A stretch of 45,186 nt of DNA, from contig JAUIFG010000008.1 of NCBI GenBank assembly GCA_030429445.1, positions 1 through 45,186 of the forward strand, in the 5' to 3' direction. The translations under genes were made by a program, and so were the position numbers. Origin of the DNA: a bacterium (GTDB lineage Bacteria; Patescibacteriota; Saccharimonadia; Saccharimonadales; Saccharimonadaceae). Positions within the stretch are counted from its first letter, which is position 1, and each line of letters begins with the position of its first letter. The notes beneath the pieces were generated by a model that was not told the origin of the DNA, did not search any database, and saw only the letters and a program-made list of their open reading frames with translations. Positions 9,172-16,108 of this stretch are shown here, piece by piece.

Positions 9172-9221
9172 TCCGCAACTCACACGCCCCTCCGTGAGCT
9201 TTTCAATCTCCGTATTAATTT

Positions 9222-9244
9222 GAAAAGCCCGCGAGGGGCTTTTC
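9222..9244. terminator. Hairpin terminator between the 124-aa gene and nrdB
   Basis: GAAAAGCCC (9222-9230) pairs with GGGCTTTTC (9236-9244) around a short loop. It can serve both converging genes, the plus-strand orphan and minus-strand nrdB. An overlapping alternative stem (9198-9206 with 9220-9228) uses the same bases. Confidence 0.6.
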
Positions 9245-9271
9245 ATGTGCTCAAATATGAATTATCTATTG

Positions 9272-10264
9272 TTACTTTTTCTTTTTTGCAGCACCGTTTA
9301 CTTCATAGCTTGTGTTGGTTGCTTCAAAGAAGTTAACGAGTTGTAAAGTATCGTTTGCTGTTGCCATCCATTTTGCTGGATTACCTACATTATAGTGCGC
9401 GTCAAACCCAAGCTCTTCTAGCCGACGATCCGCCAAATATTTCACATATTGATTAATGTAATCGGCGTTTAGTCCCAAGATGCCATTTGGCAACAAATCC
9501 TTGTTGTACTGCTCTTCCATCTCGACACCGTCCAGAATCATTTGCTTGATTTCATCAGCAAATTCTTCGGTTTGTAAATCCTCGTTCTCTTCGAGAACCG
9601 TCAGAATCAGATTAATACCAAACTTCAAATGTAACGACTCATCACGAACTACCCAGTCAATCATTGTGCCAAAGTTACGCAACAAATTACGCTGGCGGAA
9701 TGACAACGCAACCATAAACCCGCTATAGAACCAGATGCCTTCGAGGATGATATTGTACGCAATCATATTACGAATGAAGTCCTTTTTGCCCTCAGTTGTC
9801 GTGATATCCAACGTATCCTCTGTCATACGCTTGATGAATTTCGTTTCAAATTCCTCTTTGCGTGCCATACTAGGCGTATCAACATGCGCCGCATACGATG
9901 CCTCACGATCAATCGGAAACGTCTCGAGTACATATTCAAATGACATACAGTGGTTAGCCTCTTCCCACATCTGCTTTGCCAGATACAGGTGACACTCGGC
10001 AGCATTGACGTATGGGTACACGCCAAAAGCAAGCGCCTTGTTAACCAGCAATTCATTTGGATTAAAGTAACTCATCAGGAATGTCACCGCATGACGCTCC
10101 TCATCGCTCATTTTTTTCCAATCAGCCAAATCTTGACCAAGCTGAATTTCGTTAGGAAACCATGTATTCGCAACGGCTTGATCATACAGATCCATCGCCC
10201 ATTGATAATGTACTGGTTTAAGTAATAATCCGTCCTGGATACCAGTGCCGAGAATGCCTGCCAT
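9272..10264 (-). CDS. nrdB: Ribonucleotide reductase small subunit, class Ic-like
   Basis: 330-residue ferritin-like R2 subunit that houses the metal site starting the radical for ribonucleotide reduction. Aligning by spacing to the E. coli R2 ligands gives E71, E102, H105, E175, E209 and H212 (the ExxH pairs are EANH and ESLH, and every spacing agrees). The position of the radical Tyr122 is Phe109 (HCMSF), and the first ligand is Glu rather than Asp. Both are hallmarks of class Ic (Mn/Fe) R2 from Chlamydia. Y320 near the C-terminus may serve radical transfer. The basic tail is KKKK. It is the last gene of the nrd operon, 105 bp after the 57-aa ORF, with an AAGGA-like sequence upstream of ATG 10264. 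Confidence 0.95.
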   Translation of the reverse strand: MAGILGTGIQDGLLLKPVHYQWAMDLYDQAVANTWFPNEIQLGQDLADWKKMSDEERHAVTFLMSYFNPNELLVNKALAFGVYPYVNAAECHLYLAKQMWEEANHCMSFEYVLETFPIDREASYAAHVDTPSMARKEEFETKFIKRMTEDTLDITTTEGKKDFIRNMIAYNIILEGIWFYSGFMVALSFRQRNLLRNFGTMIDWVVRDESLHLKFGINLILTVLEENEDLQTEEFADEIKQMILDGVEMEEQYNKDLLPNGILGLNADYINQYVKYLADRRLEELGFDAHYNVGNPAKWMATANDTLQLVNFFEATNTSYEVNGAAKKKK

Positions 10265-10369
10265 GATACTGTACCAATCCTTTCCTTAATAACTTTTGAA
10301 CTGTTGTCAAAATATTTGTGTGTACTCTTAATATACGTAATCTGCGCGCCATAATATAATGCCTACGGT

Positions 10370-10543
10370 TTACTGACAGCCTTCGCACATTGTCAGATCG
10401 GCTGGATCTAGAGGTGCCGAGACCATACCTTTCTTTGCTGCATCTTCGTCTGCCTGCTGTTGAGCGACCTTCATTGCTGCGTCGATAGCAGCCAGCTTCT
10501 CCTCGAGTGTCATATTTTCTTCGATGATTTTTGATGAGTTCAT
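10370..10543 (-). CDS. 57-aa ORF ending in an RNR-type redox tail (CEGCQ)
   Basis: A small gene between nrdA and nrdB. It encodes an Ala/Glu/Lys-rich helix (MTLEEKLAAIDAAMKVAQQQ), a short linker (GMVSAPLDPADL) and the C-terminus MCEGCQ. A Cys-x-x-Cys followed by Gln at the very end is what many class I NrdA large subunits carry as the swinging redox tail that re-reduces the active site. The NrdA encoded just upstream lacks any such tail. AAGGGG stands 8 nt before ATG 10543, so it is translated on its own. It lies in the same frame as nrdA but is separated by TGA, TGA and TAA codons. The role is inferred: a tail or thiol shuttle supplied in trans. Confidence 0.75.
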   Translation of the reverse strand: MNSSKIIEENMTLEEKLAAIDAAMKVAQQQADEDAAKKGMVSAPLDPADLTMCEGCQ

Positions 10544-10624
10544 TTGTTTATCCCCTTATACCCTTTCATTTGTTTTGATGTGGTGTGTTATTTGTGACTT
10601 GTATTCATATCGCTGTTTTCATAT

Positions 10625-13033
10625 TCATGTTCCCACCGTTTGCTTCTTAGCAAAACCAAAGCCTTTTTTGCGCGCACCCCCTTCGGACATTGATTCAGCC
10701 TTATTTACTTTCACTGTGCTCTGTTCAGCCGTATGACGAGGCTTTACGTGCAGGTAATAGGTCGTCTTGAGGCCTTTTTTCCATGCACTCATGTAAATAT
10801 TCTCGTATTCATCCAAGTCACGTGTTTCCAGATACATGTTACGGCTAATCGCCTGATCAACCCATTTCTGAGCACGACCTGCGACCTCGATAAATGCATA
10901 CGGACTCAACTGGAAGCTCGTCTTGTACACATTCTTGATGTGTTCAGGAATTCCATCAATCTGCTGAATATCACCTTGTCGTTGCAACACTTCATCCTTA
11001 ACTCTTTCCCATAGGCCAAGCTCTTGCAGGTCACGGATCATATTTACATTTACCTCAAGGAATTTACCGTTCAATGTCGCACGGCTAAAAATCTGTGCAA
11101 ATTGTGGATCCAAGCCTGGAGTCGTACCAGCGATATGTGCAATATTTGCAGTTGGTGCAATTGCCATAAGTGTTGCATTACGCATACCCTTCTTTACCTT
11201 GGGGCGTAGCTTTTCCCAGTCCATGCGCGCCTTGCGCTTGATATCAACACGAACGTTGCGATCTAGGTCGAGTTGGTCGATTGTATCAATCGGTAGCACG
11301 CCTTTACTCCAACCACTGCCACGGAATTCTGGATAACTGCCCAGTTCCTTTGCCATATCGGCACTAGCATCAATCGCGTGATAACTGATAAATTCAGTCA
11401 CTTGATCGATAAGGTCATAAGCTTCCTCTGATTCATAGCTATAACCTAGTTTTTCAATAACATCAGTAAAGCCCATCAATCCTAATCCCAATGCACGGTT
11501 TTGCTTGTTACTGTTCATTGCCTGCGGAATTGGCGTATTTGTAATGTCGCACAGATTATCTAGCTGACGAATCGCACTACGCGAGCTGCTGGCCAAACGA
11601 TCCCAATCCCACGTTTTATTCTCGGCATTGAAATGAGCCGACAAATTCACGCTAACAAGATTACACACAGACGTGTTCTCGCTATCCTGTGGCAACGTAA
11701 TTTCAGTGCAAAGGTTACTATGATGAATAGTTCCGGTGTTGTTGTTTAGCGCACGGACATTAATCGTATCTTTCCAGGTTAGCCACGGATGACTGGTTGC
11801 CTGTAGTACTGTCAGGATCTGACGATATTGCTCACGAGCACTCATCTTTGTAAAATCACGCATCTCGCCCTTTTCAGCCAACTTAACGTATTCGTTATAG
11901 CGCTTACTGAACTCTTCGCCATATAGTTCGGTTAGATCTGGCGTGTCAGCTGGATCAAACAAATACCAATCTTTGTCTTTTTGCACACGCTTCATGAACT
12001 CGTCACTCAAATATACTGCTGTATTTGCAATTCGTGTACGCAAATATGGATCACCGCTGTTTTGCTTTAGATCCAAAAACTGTGCAAAGTTGAGGTGCCA
12101 ATTTTCCATGTAAATAGCGGCTGCGCCTTGCTTTTTGCCCTTACGACTAACGGCAAATAACGCCGTATCAAGCATCTTGATAAATGGAATGGGGCCGGTT
12201 GATTCGGTATTTGTTGTCTTGACCGGACTACCTGCAGCGCGAAGTTTAGTGATACCAATGCCGATACCACCCGTACCCTTGGCAATCCACATTGTATCGC
12301 GAACACCCCTGGCAATTGATTCCATATCATCATCAATATTGAACAAGAAACAATTCGATAGTTGCGGAAATGAACCGCCAGCATTCACCCGAGTGCTACC
12401 GCCAGGTACGTATTCCAAGCGACTCATATGGTCATAAAAATCAAGCGCAGCTTTGGTTGGATTTTTTTCATTAAAACTCAAGCCCATTGCAATACGCATA
12501 TGCGTAAATTGTGGTACTTCAAGTGGCTCCCCGCTCTGCTTACGCAAAGCATAGCGATTTTTGTTTGTCACAACCCCTAGATATTTACTCAAGTGATCAC
12601 GTTCTGGGTCAATCGCTGCAGCTAGTTTCTTGATGTCGAAAACTTTGCTGTTCATACGCTTATCAAGCAAGCCATCGGCAATACCTTCACGCAAATACTT
12701 GGCGAAGTGTTTTTCATGCAACTTCTTTAGTTCATCAGCATTTTTATATTTACCGAGAATATTTTTGTAAATATTCTTTAGTAGTAGACGTGCTGCAATC
12801 TTGTCAAAATCGGGGTCATCTTTGACGTTTTGCAATGCCGTATGTATGAGCGCTTCGTCCAATTGTTGTGTTGTAATACCATCAAATAATGTCAGTTGTA
12901 GTTCGGTTGCCACCTGAACAACTTTTTGTATCTGATCAGCAAGCCCCTCACTGGCTTCGACCAGGGCGAGATTGACTTGATTGGCGTCGAACGGTTCGCG
13001 AGCGCCATCACGCTTCACTACAGATATGCCCAT
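10625..13033 (-). CDS. nrdA: Ribonucleotide reductase large subunit (class I), lacking the C-terminal Cys tail
   Basis: 802 residues. Reduces ribonucleoside diphosphates to deoxy forms. Residues 1-90 form an ATP-cone (VVKRDGAREPFDANQVNLAL), implying dATP feedback control. Catalytic cysteines are visible in LSNCFLFN, NLCTEI and SVCNLVSVNL (equivalents of E. coli C225, C439 and C462). The radical-transfer Tyr pair is TTYYLHVKP. After this the protein ends in a basic, cysteine-free tail (GGARKKGFGFAKKQ), so the usual redox CxxC is missing; the next ORF carries one. ATG 13033 follows an AGGGGG Shine-Dalgarno sequence. The operon is nrdA - 57-aa ORF - nrdB, expressed through a long structured leader. 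Confidence 0.97.
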   Translation of the reverse strand: MGISVVKRDGAREPFDANQVNLALVEASEGLADQIQKVVQVATELQLTLFDGITTQQLDEALIHTALQNVKDDPDFDKIAARLLLKNIYKNILGKYKNADELKKLHEKHFAKYLREGIADGLLDKRMNSKVFDIKKLAAAIDPERDHLSKYLGVVTNKNRYALRKQSGEPLEVPQFTHMRIAMGLSFNEKNPTKAALDFYDHMSRLEYVPGGSTRVNAGGSFPQLSNCFLFNIDDDMESIARGVRDTMWIAKGTGGIGIGITKLRAAGSPVKTTNTESTGPIPFIKMLDTALFAVSRKGKKQGAAAIYMENWHLNFAQFLDLKQNSGDPYLRTRIANTAVYLSDEFMKRVQKDKDWYLFDPADTPDLTELYGEEFSKRYNEYVKLAEKGEMRDFTKMSAREQYRQILTVLQATSHPWLTWKDTINVRALNNNTGTIHHSNLCTEITLPQDSENTSVCNLVSVNLSAHFNAENKTWDWDRLASSSRSAIRQLDNLCDITNTPIPQAMNSNKQNRALGLGLMGFTDVIEKLGYSYESEEAYDLIDQVTEFISYHAIDASADMAKELGSYPEFRGSGWSKGVLPIDTIDQLDLDRNVRVDIKRKARMDWEKLRPKVKKGMRNATLMAIAPTANIAHIAGTTPGLDPQFAQIFSRATLNGKFLEVNVNMIRDLQELGLWERVKDEVLQRQGDIQQIDGIPEHIKNVYKTSFQLSPYAFIEVAGRAQKWVDQAISRNMYLETRDLDEYENIYMSAWKKGLKTTYYLHVKPRHTAEQSTVKVNKAESMSEGGARKKGFGFAKKQTVGT

Positions 13034-13073
13034 GTTCCCCCTTTTGGTATTATTGTTTTCCTCTTACACCTTG

Positions 13074-13177
13074 ATCCCTGCTCCGACGTGTCTCTCAGGT
13101 ACGCCATTGAATTACTGGGATGCAAGAAAACGCCCTATCTATGCAGATGCTGGGCGGCGGTTTCCCTCCGTCTTGCA
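13074..13177 (-). ncRNA. Structured 5' leader of the nrd operon (candidate riboswitch or attenuator)
   Basis: The minus-strand leader of about 185 nt holds a compact three-way junction. P1 is 13171-13177 with 13121-13127 (7 bp). P2 is 13168-13170 with 13158-13160, closing a 7-nt purine loop (AGGGAAA). P3 is 13152-13156 with 13131-13135, extended by an ATCT/AGAT stem. A second domain pairs 13117-13121 with 13074-13078 and contains a stem of 13101-13105 with 13085-13089. I match it to no riboswitch class I know; cobalamin, TPP and T-box signatures are absent. The 40 nt to the start codon include the Shine-Dalgarno sequence. The pairing is seen; the regulatory role is inferred. Confidence 0.5.
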
Positions 13178-13223
13178 CGATGTGTATTTTTGTTGAACTA
13201 CTACTACGTAGCGTCTACATACG

Positions 13224-13252
13224 ACTATAGACCCTATATATGTGGGTTTCAA
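13224..13252 (-). promoter_or_regulatory. nrdA promoter with an NrdR-box-like motif in its spacer
   Basis: Minus strand TTGAAA (13247-13252), 17-nt spacer, TATAGT (13224-13229). The spacer (13231-13246) reads ACCCTATATATGTGGG on the plus strand, 11 of 16 positions of the NrdR-box consensus ACACTATATATAGTGT. NrdR is the ATP/dATP-responsive repressor of nrd genes in most bacteria. Confidence 0.55.
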
Positions 13253-13330
13253 GTCTTTTTATAGGTTTTTTTCACTACACGGCCATTTAGCTTACGTTAA
13301 CCCCTTATAGTGTTGTAAATAACAAACACT

Positions 13331-13346
13331 ACGCTATATATAGTGT
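13331..13346. promoter_or_regulatory. NrdR-box-like site
   Basis: ACGCTATATATAGTGT matches the NrdR consensus at 15 of 16 positions and centres on a 10-bp palindrome. A half-site (TATAGTGT, 13306-13313) lies about three helical turns away. It sits about 85 bp upstream of the nrdA promoter and overlaps a possible plus-strand -10 (TATATA, 13335-13340, with TTGTAA at 13313-13318). Confidence 0.5.
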
Positions 13347-13391
13347 GCGATGTTTCTGAAAAACAGCTTGAGAACAGGTTTCTAAATGGAC

Positions 13392-13430
13392 TAATATTCA
13401 TTAGCGTGTTAATAATTAACATGTTAACAT
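13392..13430 (+). promoter_or_regulatory. marR promoter -10 with palindromic operator
   Basis: TAATAT (13392-13397) lies 18 nt after TTGAGA (13368-13373). Just downstream are a perfect 15-bp palindrome, TGTTAATAATTAACA (13407-13421), and the overlapping 10-bp palindrome ATGTTAACAT (13421-13430). Their position at the expected transcription start suits autorepression by the MarR protein encoded 18 bp further on. Confidence 0.6.
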
Positions 13431-13447
13431 CTCAAAGGAGTCAAATA

Positions 13448-13885
13448 ATGTCAGTTGATTTTAGCCAGACATATCTATACAAAATGCACCGATTAACAAA
13501 CTCGTTGGATCAAGCGTTCGACACTGCCCTACGCCAACATTCTGGTATTGGATTATCGCAATTCACCCTACTATTGGCAGTCAAACAGCACCAACCAGCA
13601 ACACAGTCAACCATTGCACGCTTTTTGGATATATCGCCCGCTGCCGTCAGCCGTCAAGTTGAAGTAGCTGTCAAAAACGGCTGGATCAAAATCGTCCACA
13701 AAGACAACGATCAACGAACCCACCAACTACGCGTCACTACCAACGGCAAAGAAACAATCCAACAAGGAACCGAACAACTAGAAAACCACGTCTTTAACAT
13801 CTTTGCAGATGACGACCATCAAGCAAGCCTAATGGAACACATCGAGACATTGCAACGAAATATCGACTCCCTTGATAAAAAATAG
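13448..13885 (+). CDS. MarR-family transcriptional regulator
   Basis: 145-residue winged-helix repressor that would act as a dimer on DNA. N-terminal dimerisation helix (TYLYKMHRLTNSLDQAFDTA), then LSQFTLLLAVKQHQPATQST and the recognition helix region ISPAAVSRQVEVAVKNGWI. The beta wing holds DNDQRTHQLRVTTNGKE, the usual D-x-R-x-x-x-L-T-x-x-G of MarR proteins. The C-terminal helices complete the dimer interface. ATG 13448 follows AAAGGAG; the longer frame starting at 13343 runs through promoter and operator and is rejected. Ligand and targets other than its own operator are unknown. The next gene (SIMPL) has its own -10 region. Confidence 0.9.
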   Translation: MSVDFSQTYLYKMHRLTNSLDQAFDTALRQHSGIGLSQFTLLLAVKQHQPATQSTIARFLDISPAAVSRQVEVAVKNGWIKIVHKDNDQRTHQLRVTTNGKETIQQGTEQLENHVFNIFADDDHQASLMEHIETLQRNIDSLDKK

Positions 13886-13984
13886 TGTCCAGCCAATCTC
13901 GTGGCCCGGTTATTAGAATCCTTGATTTTACTGGTCATTTGTTCACAAAGTGGGTATTATTGAAGTAAACATAAGGGGCATAAT

Positions 13985-14749
13985 ATGAAGAATAGTTCGC
14001 AAAAAACTTACCGAGGAATCGTTTGGTTTAATATTATTAATCTATTACTACTCGTTGGCGTATTCCTTAGCGTACTGATGTTTTGGCAACCATGGGATCA
14101 AGCAATAACGGCAAATACTCGCAAGATCACCGTTACAGGTACGGCAACTGTTGAAGCCGAGCCCAACCAATTCCAATTCAGCCCAAGGTATACAAAAGAT
14201 TCGACTGATGAAATCACGAAACTCAACGACCAAATCATCGCAACACTTAAAAATATTGGGGTTGAGGATTCTCAGATCAAAAACAATGCAAGTCGCTATG
14301 GCTCAACTCGAGCTTATTACATAGTCGAGACGGAAGACGGTAAAGATGAAACAACGCTCAGCCTAACAATTACCGTTGACAGTAAGGACTTGGCGCAAAA
14401 GGTCCAGGATTATTTGATAACAACAAATCCTTCCGGAAGCATCACCCCCTATGCATCGTTTAGTACCGCCAAAGAAAAAGAACTTCAGGATAAAGCCCGG
14501 GGCAATGCTATCAAGGATGCTCGCAAGAAAGCTCGACAAACTGCCGACGGCCTTGGTGTCAAAATTGGTAAAGTCATCACCGTTAGTGAAGGCTCGAGCG
14601 GTGGCGGATGTGGCTATGGCTCGATCTGTCCCGTTGCCTTGGACTCAGTAGCCTCTAGTGAAGTTGGCGAGACAGAAGCAAGCATTACCGTTCAACCAGG
14701 CACAGACGAATACACTTACAGCTTTACAGTGGTGTTTGTTCTAGAATAG
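13985..14749 (+). CDS. SIMPL (DUF541) domain membrane-anchored protein
   Basis: 254 residues. A basic N-terminus and a membrane helix (IINLLLLVGVFLSVLMFW, about 18-36) anchor it with the rest outside. Then comes the SIMPL/DUF541 fold: ITVTGTATVEAEPNQFQF at the start, LKNIGVEDSQIKNNASRYG, TISLTITVDSKDL-type strands, and the segment NAIKDARKKARQTADGLGVKIGK typical of the family. A loop with two cysteines (GGGCGYGSIC) may form a disulfide. Function in this family is poorly defined (oxidative stress in E. coli YggE). ATG 13985 follows AAGGGG. Confidence 0.87.
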   Translation: MKNSSQKTYRGIVWFNIINLLLLVGVFLSVLMFWQPWDQAITANTRKITVTGTATVEAEPNQFQFSPRYTKDSTDEITKLNDQIIATLKNIGVEDSQIKNNASRYGSTRAYYIVETEDGKDETTLSLTITVDSKDLAQKVQDYLITTNPSGSITPYASFSTAKEKELQDKARGNAIKDARKKARQTADGLGVKIGKVITVSEGSSGGGCGYGSICPVALDSVASSEVGETEASITVQPGTDEYTYSFTVVFVLE

Positions 14750-14753
14750 TACC

Positions 14754-15065
14754 ATGAGAAAAGATATGATTCTTGGTGGCACAGAACACAAAATGCCATC
14801 TGATTTGCAAAAAGCACTCACAGCTAACAAATCAGCGCTGCATGCCTGGAATGACATCACATCACTCGCCCGTAATGAGTGGCTCTGCTGGGTTGAATCT
14901 GCAAAACTTATCGAAACCCGCAAGCGTCGCGTCGAAAGAGCGCAGGCTGAACTGGCCGAAGGAAAACGACGCCCCTGTTGCTGGATGGGCTGTATCCATC
15001 GAAGCGACAAACCAATGAGTCAATCCCAAAAATACATCACCAAAAAACAATCAAAGAAATCATAA
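14754..15065 (+). CDS. YdeI/OmdA-like (PF13376-type) small protein
   Basis: 103 residues. The pattern MPSDLQKALTANKSALHAWN, then SLARNEWLCWVESAKLIETR and KRRVERAQAELAEGK, is that of the C-terminal domain of YdeI/OmpD-associated proteins. In some bacteria these protect against cationic peptides or bacteriocins. A CCW motif and a Lys/Ser-rich tail follow. ATG 14754 lies 4 nt after the SIMPL stop. TAGAAT (14742-14747) ends 6 nt upstream, so it could also be expressed leaderless from an internal promoter. Start at M5 (14766) is possible. Confidence 0.7.
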   Translation: MRKDMILGGTEHKMPSDLQKALTANKSALHAWNDITSLARNEWLCWVESAKLIETRKRRVERAQAELAEGKRRPCCWMGCIHRSDKPMSQSQKYITKKQSKKS

Positions 15066-15084
15066 ATTAGAATCTATCCAAATT

Positions 15085-15108
15085 AATAATGCCCCTTTGG
15101 ACATTATT
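15085..15108. terminator. Hairpin between the OmdA-like gene and tRNA-Ser
   Basis: AATAATG (15085-15091) pairs with CATTATT (15102-15108), extended by two inner G-C pairs across one mismatch. It is flanked by T runs on both strands, so it may end both the plus-strand gene and the minus-strand tRNA. Confidence 0.5.
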
Positions 15109-15109
15109 T

Positions 15110-15199
15110 TGGCGGAGAGGATGGGATTCGAACCCACGGTACGATTGCTCGCACACACGCTTTCCAAGCGTGCTCCTTCAACCACTCGGACACCTCTCC
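15110..15199 (-). tRNA. tRNA-Ser(GGA)
   Basis: Class II tRNA with long variable arm. Acceptor GGAGAGG (15193-15199) pairs with 15114-15120; discriminator G; CCA encoded (15110-15112). The anticodon loop CTTGGAAAG gives GGA, reading UCC/UCU. The T-loop GGTTCGAATCC is present. Confidence 0.97.
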
Positions 15200-15301
15200 A
15201 CAGCTTCCTCTCGATATTTTATCAGACACAATACCTAGTTGTATAAATAACACCTCACATACGGTTGCGTATTCCCCAGTCTCATACCTATAATAGGAAT
15301 A

Positions 15302-16108
15302 ATGTCAAAAACCACCACACCGCCAGTTATTGCCCTAAAAAACGTCGTGAAAAGCTATGGGATTGGCGATGCCGAACACACAGTACTCGATGGTGTGAAT
15401 CTCAAAATCGAACGAGGTGAATTCATCGCCATAATGGGCCCGAGTGGTTGCGGTAAAACAACGCTTCTCAACATCCTCGGCCTGTTGGATCATGCTGATG
15501 ATGGCGACTACTTGCTGGACAATCGATCTGTCGATACGCTCTCGAGTGGACGTCGTGCACGTATTCGCAGTGAACAAATAGGCTTCGTTTTTCAAAGTTT
15601 CAATCTCATCGCACGACTCAATGTCATTGATAACGTTGCCCTACCCCTTACTTACAAAGGTGTTAGCAAAACAAAACGCCTACTCGAAGCCAGCAAAATG
15701 TTGAGCACCTTTCATTTATCAGAACGTGAGTATTATATGCCTTGGCAATTATCAGGCGGACAGTCACAGCGCGTTGCTATCGCACGAGCACTCGTCAATA
15801 ATCCATCGATTATTCTCGCCGATGAACCCACAGGTAACCTCGATAGTCGATCGTCACATGTCATTATGGAGGAATTGTCCGATATCCATCAGCGTGGCAA
15901 TACAATTATCATGGTAACCCACAACCCCAATCTCACCAGCTATGCCAGTCGTGTCATCACAATGCTTGATGGCAAGATTGCAACCGACACCAAAGCCCCT
16001 CGACGTAAAAAATCTAAGATAGCTCCAAAACGACGCCTAGATTCACAGAGTCAAACAAAAAAACGAAAAAACGTGAAGACAACAAAAAAGAAAAAAGGAG
16101 CTAAATAA
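15302..16108 (+). CDS. MacB/LolD-type ABC transporter ATP-binding protein
   Basis: 268 residues. ATPase of a MacB-type exporter paired with the permease gene that follows with a 1-nt overlap (TAATG). Walker A is [11 protein letters not shown] (about residue 46), the Q-loop lies in [10 protein letters not shown], the signature is [15 protein letters not shown], Walker B is [13 protein letters not shown], and the switch His is in VTHN. The family-typical core ends near residue 225. About 40 residues of Lys/Arg/Thr-rich tail ([11 protein letters not shown]... TTKKKKGAK) are unusual and may bind acidic lipid or RNA. ATG 15302 lies 7 nt after TATAAT (15289-15294), so it is probably leaderless. Confidence 0.94.
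   Translation: MSKTTTPPVIALKNVVKSYGIGDAEHTVLDGVNLKIERGEFIAIMGPSGCGKTTLLNILGLLDHADDGDYLLDNRSVDTLSSGRRARIRSEQIGFVFQSFNLIARLNVIDNVALPLTYKGVSKTKRLLEASKMLSTFHLSEREYYMPWQLSGGQSQRVAIARALVNNPSIILADEPTGNLDSRSSHVIMEELSDIHQRGNTIIMVTHNPNLTSYASRVITMLDGKIATDTKAPRRKKSKIAPKRRLDSQSQTKKRKNVKTTKKKKGAK

Noticed and set aside
8779-9246. 155-codon minus-strand frame over the 124-aa orphan gene
   Set aside because: The plus-strand gene has a consensus promoter, a Shine-Dalgarno sequence and a terminator; the antisense frame has none and spans the terminator.
10543-10627. Readthrough of the nrdA stop into the in-frame 57-aa ORF, or TGA recoded as Gly as in some CPR lineages
   Set aside because: Even if the two TGA codons were read, an in-frame TAA follows before the small ORF. 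The small ORF also has its own Shine-Dalgarno sequence, and TGA ends other genes here.
13343-13447. 35-residue N-terminal extension of MarR
   Set aside because: It lies over the promoter and palindromic operator, while a strong Shine-Dalgarno sequence precedes ATG 13448.
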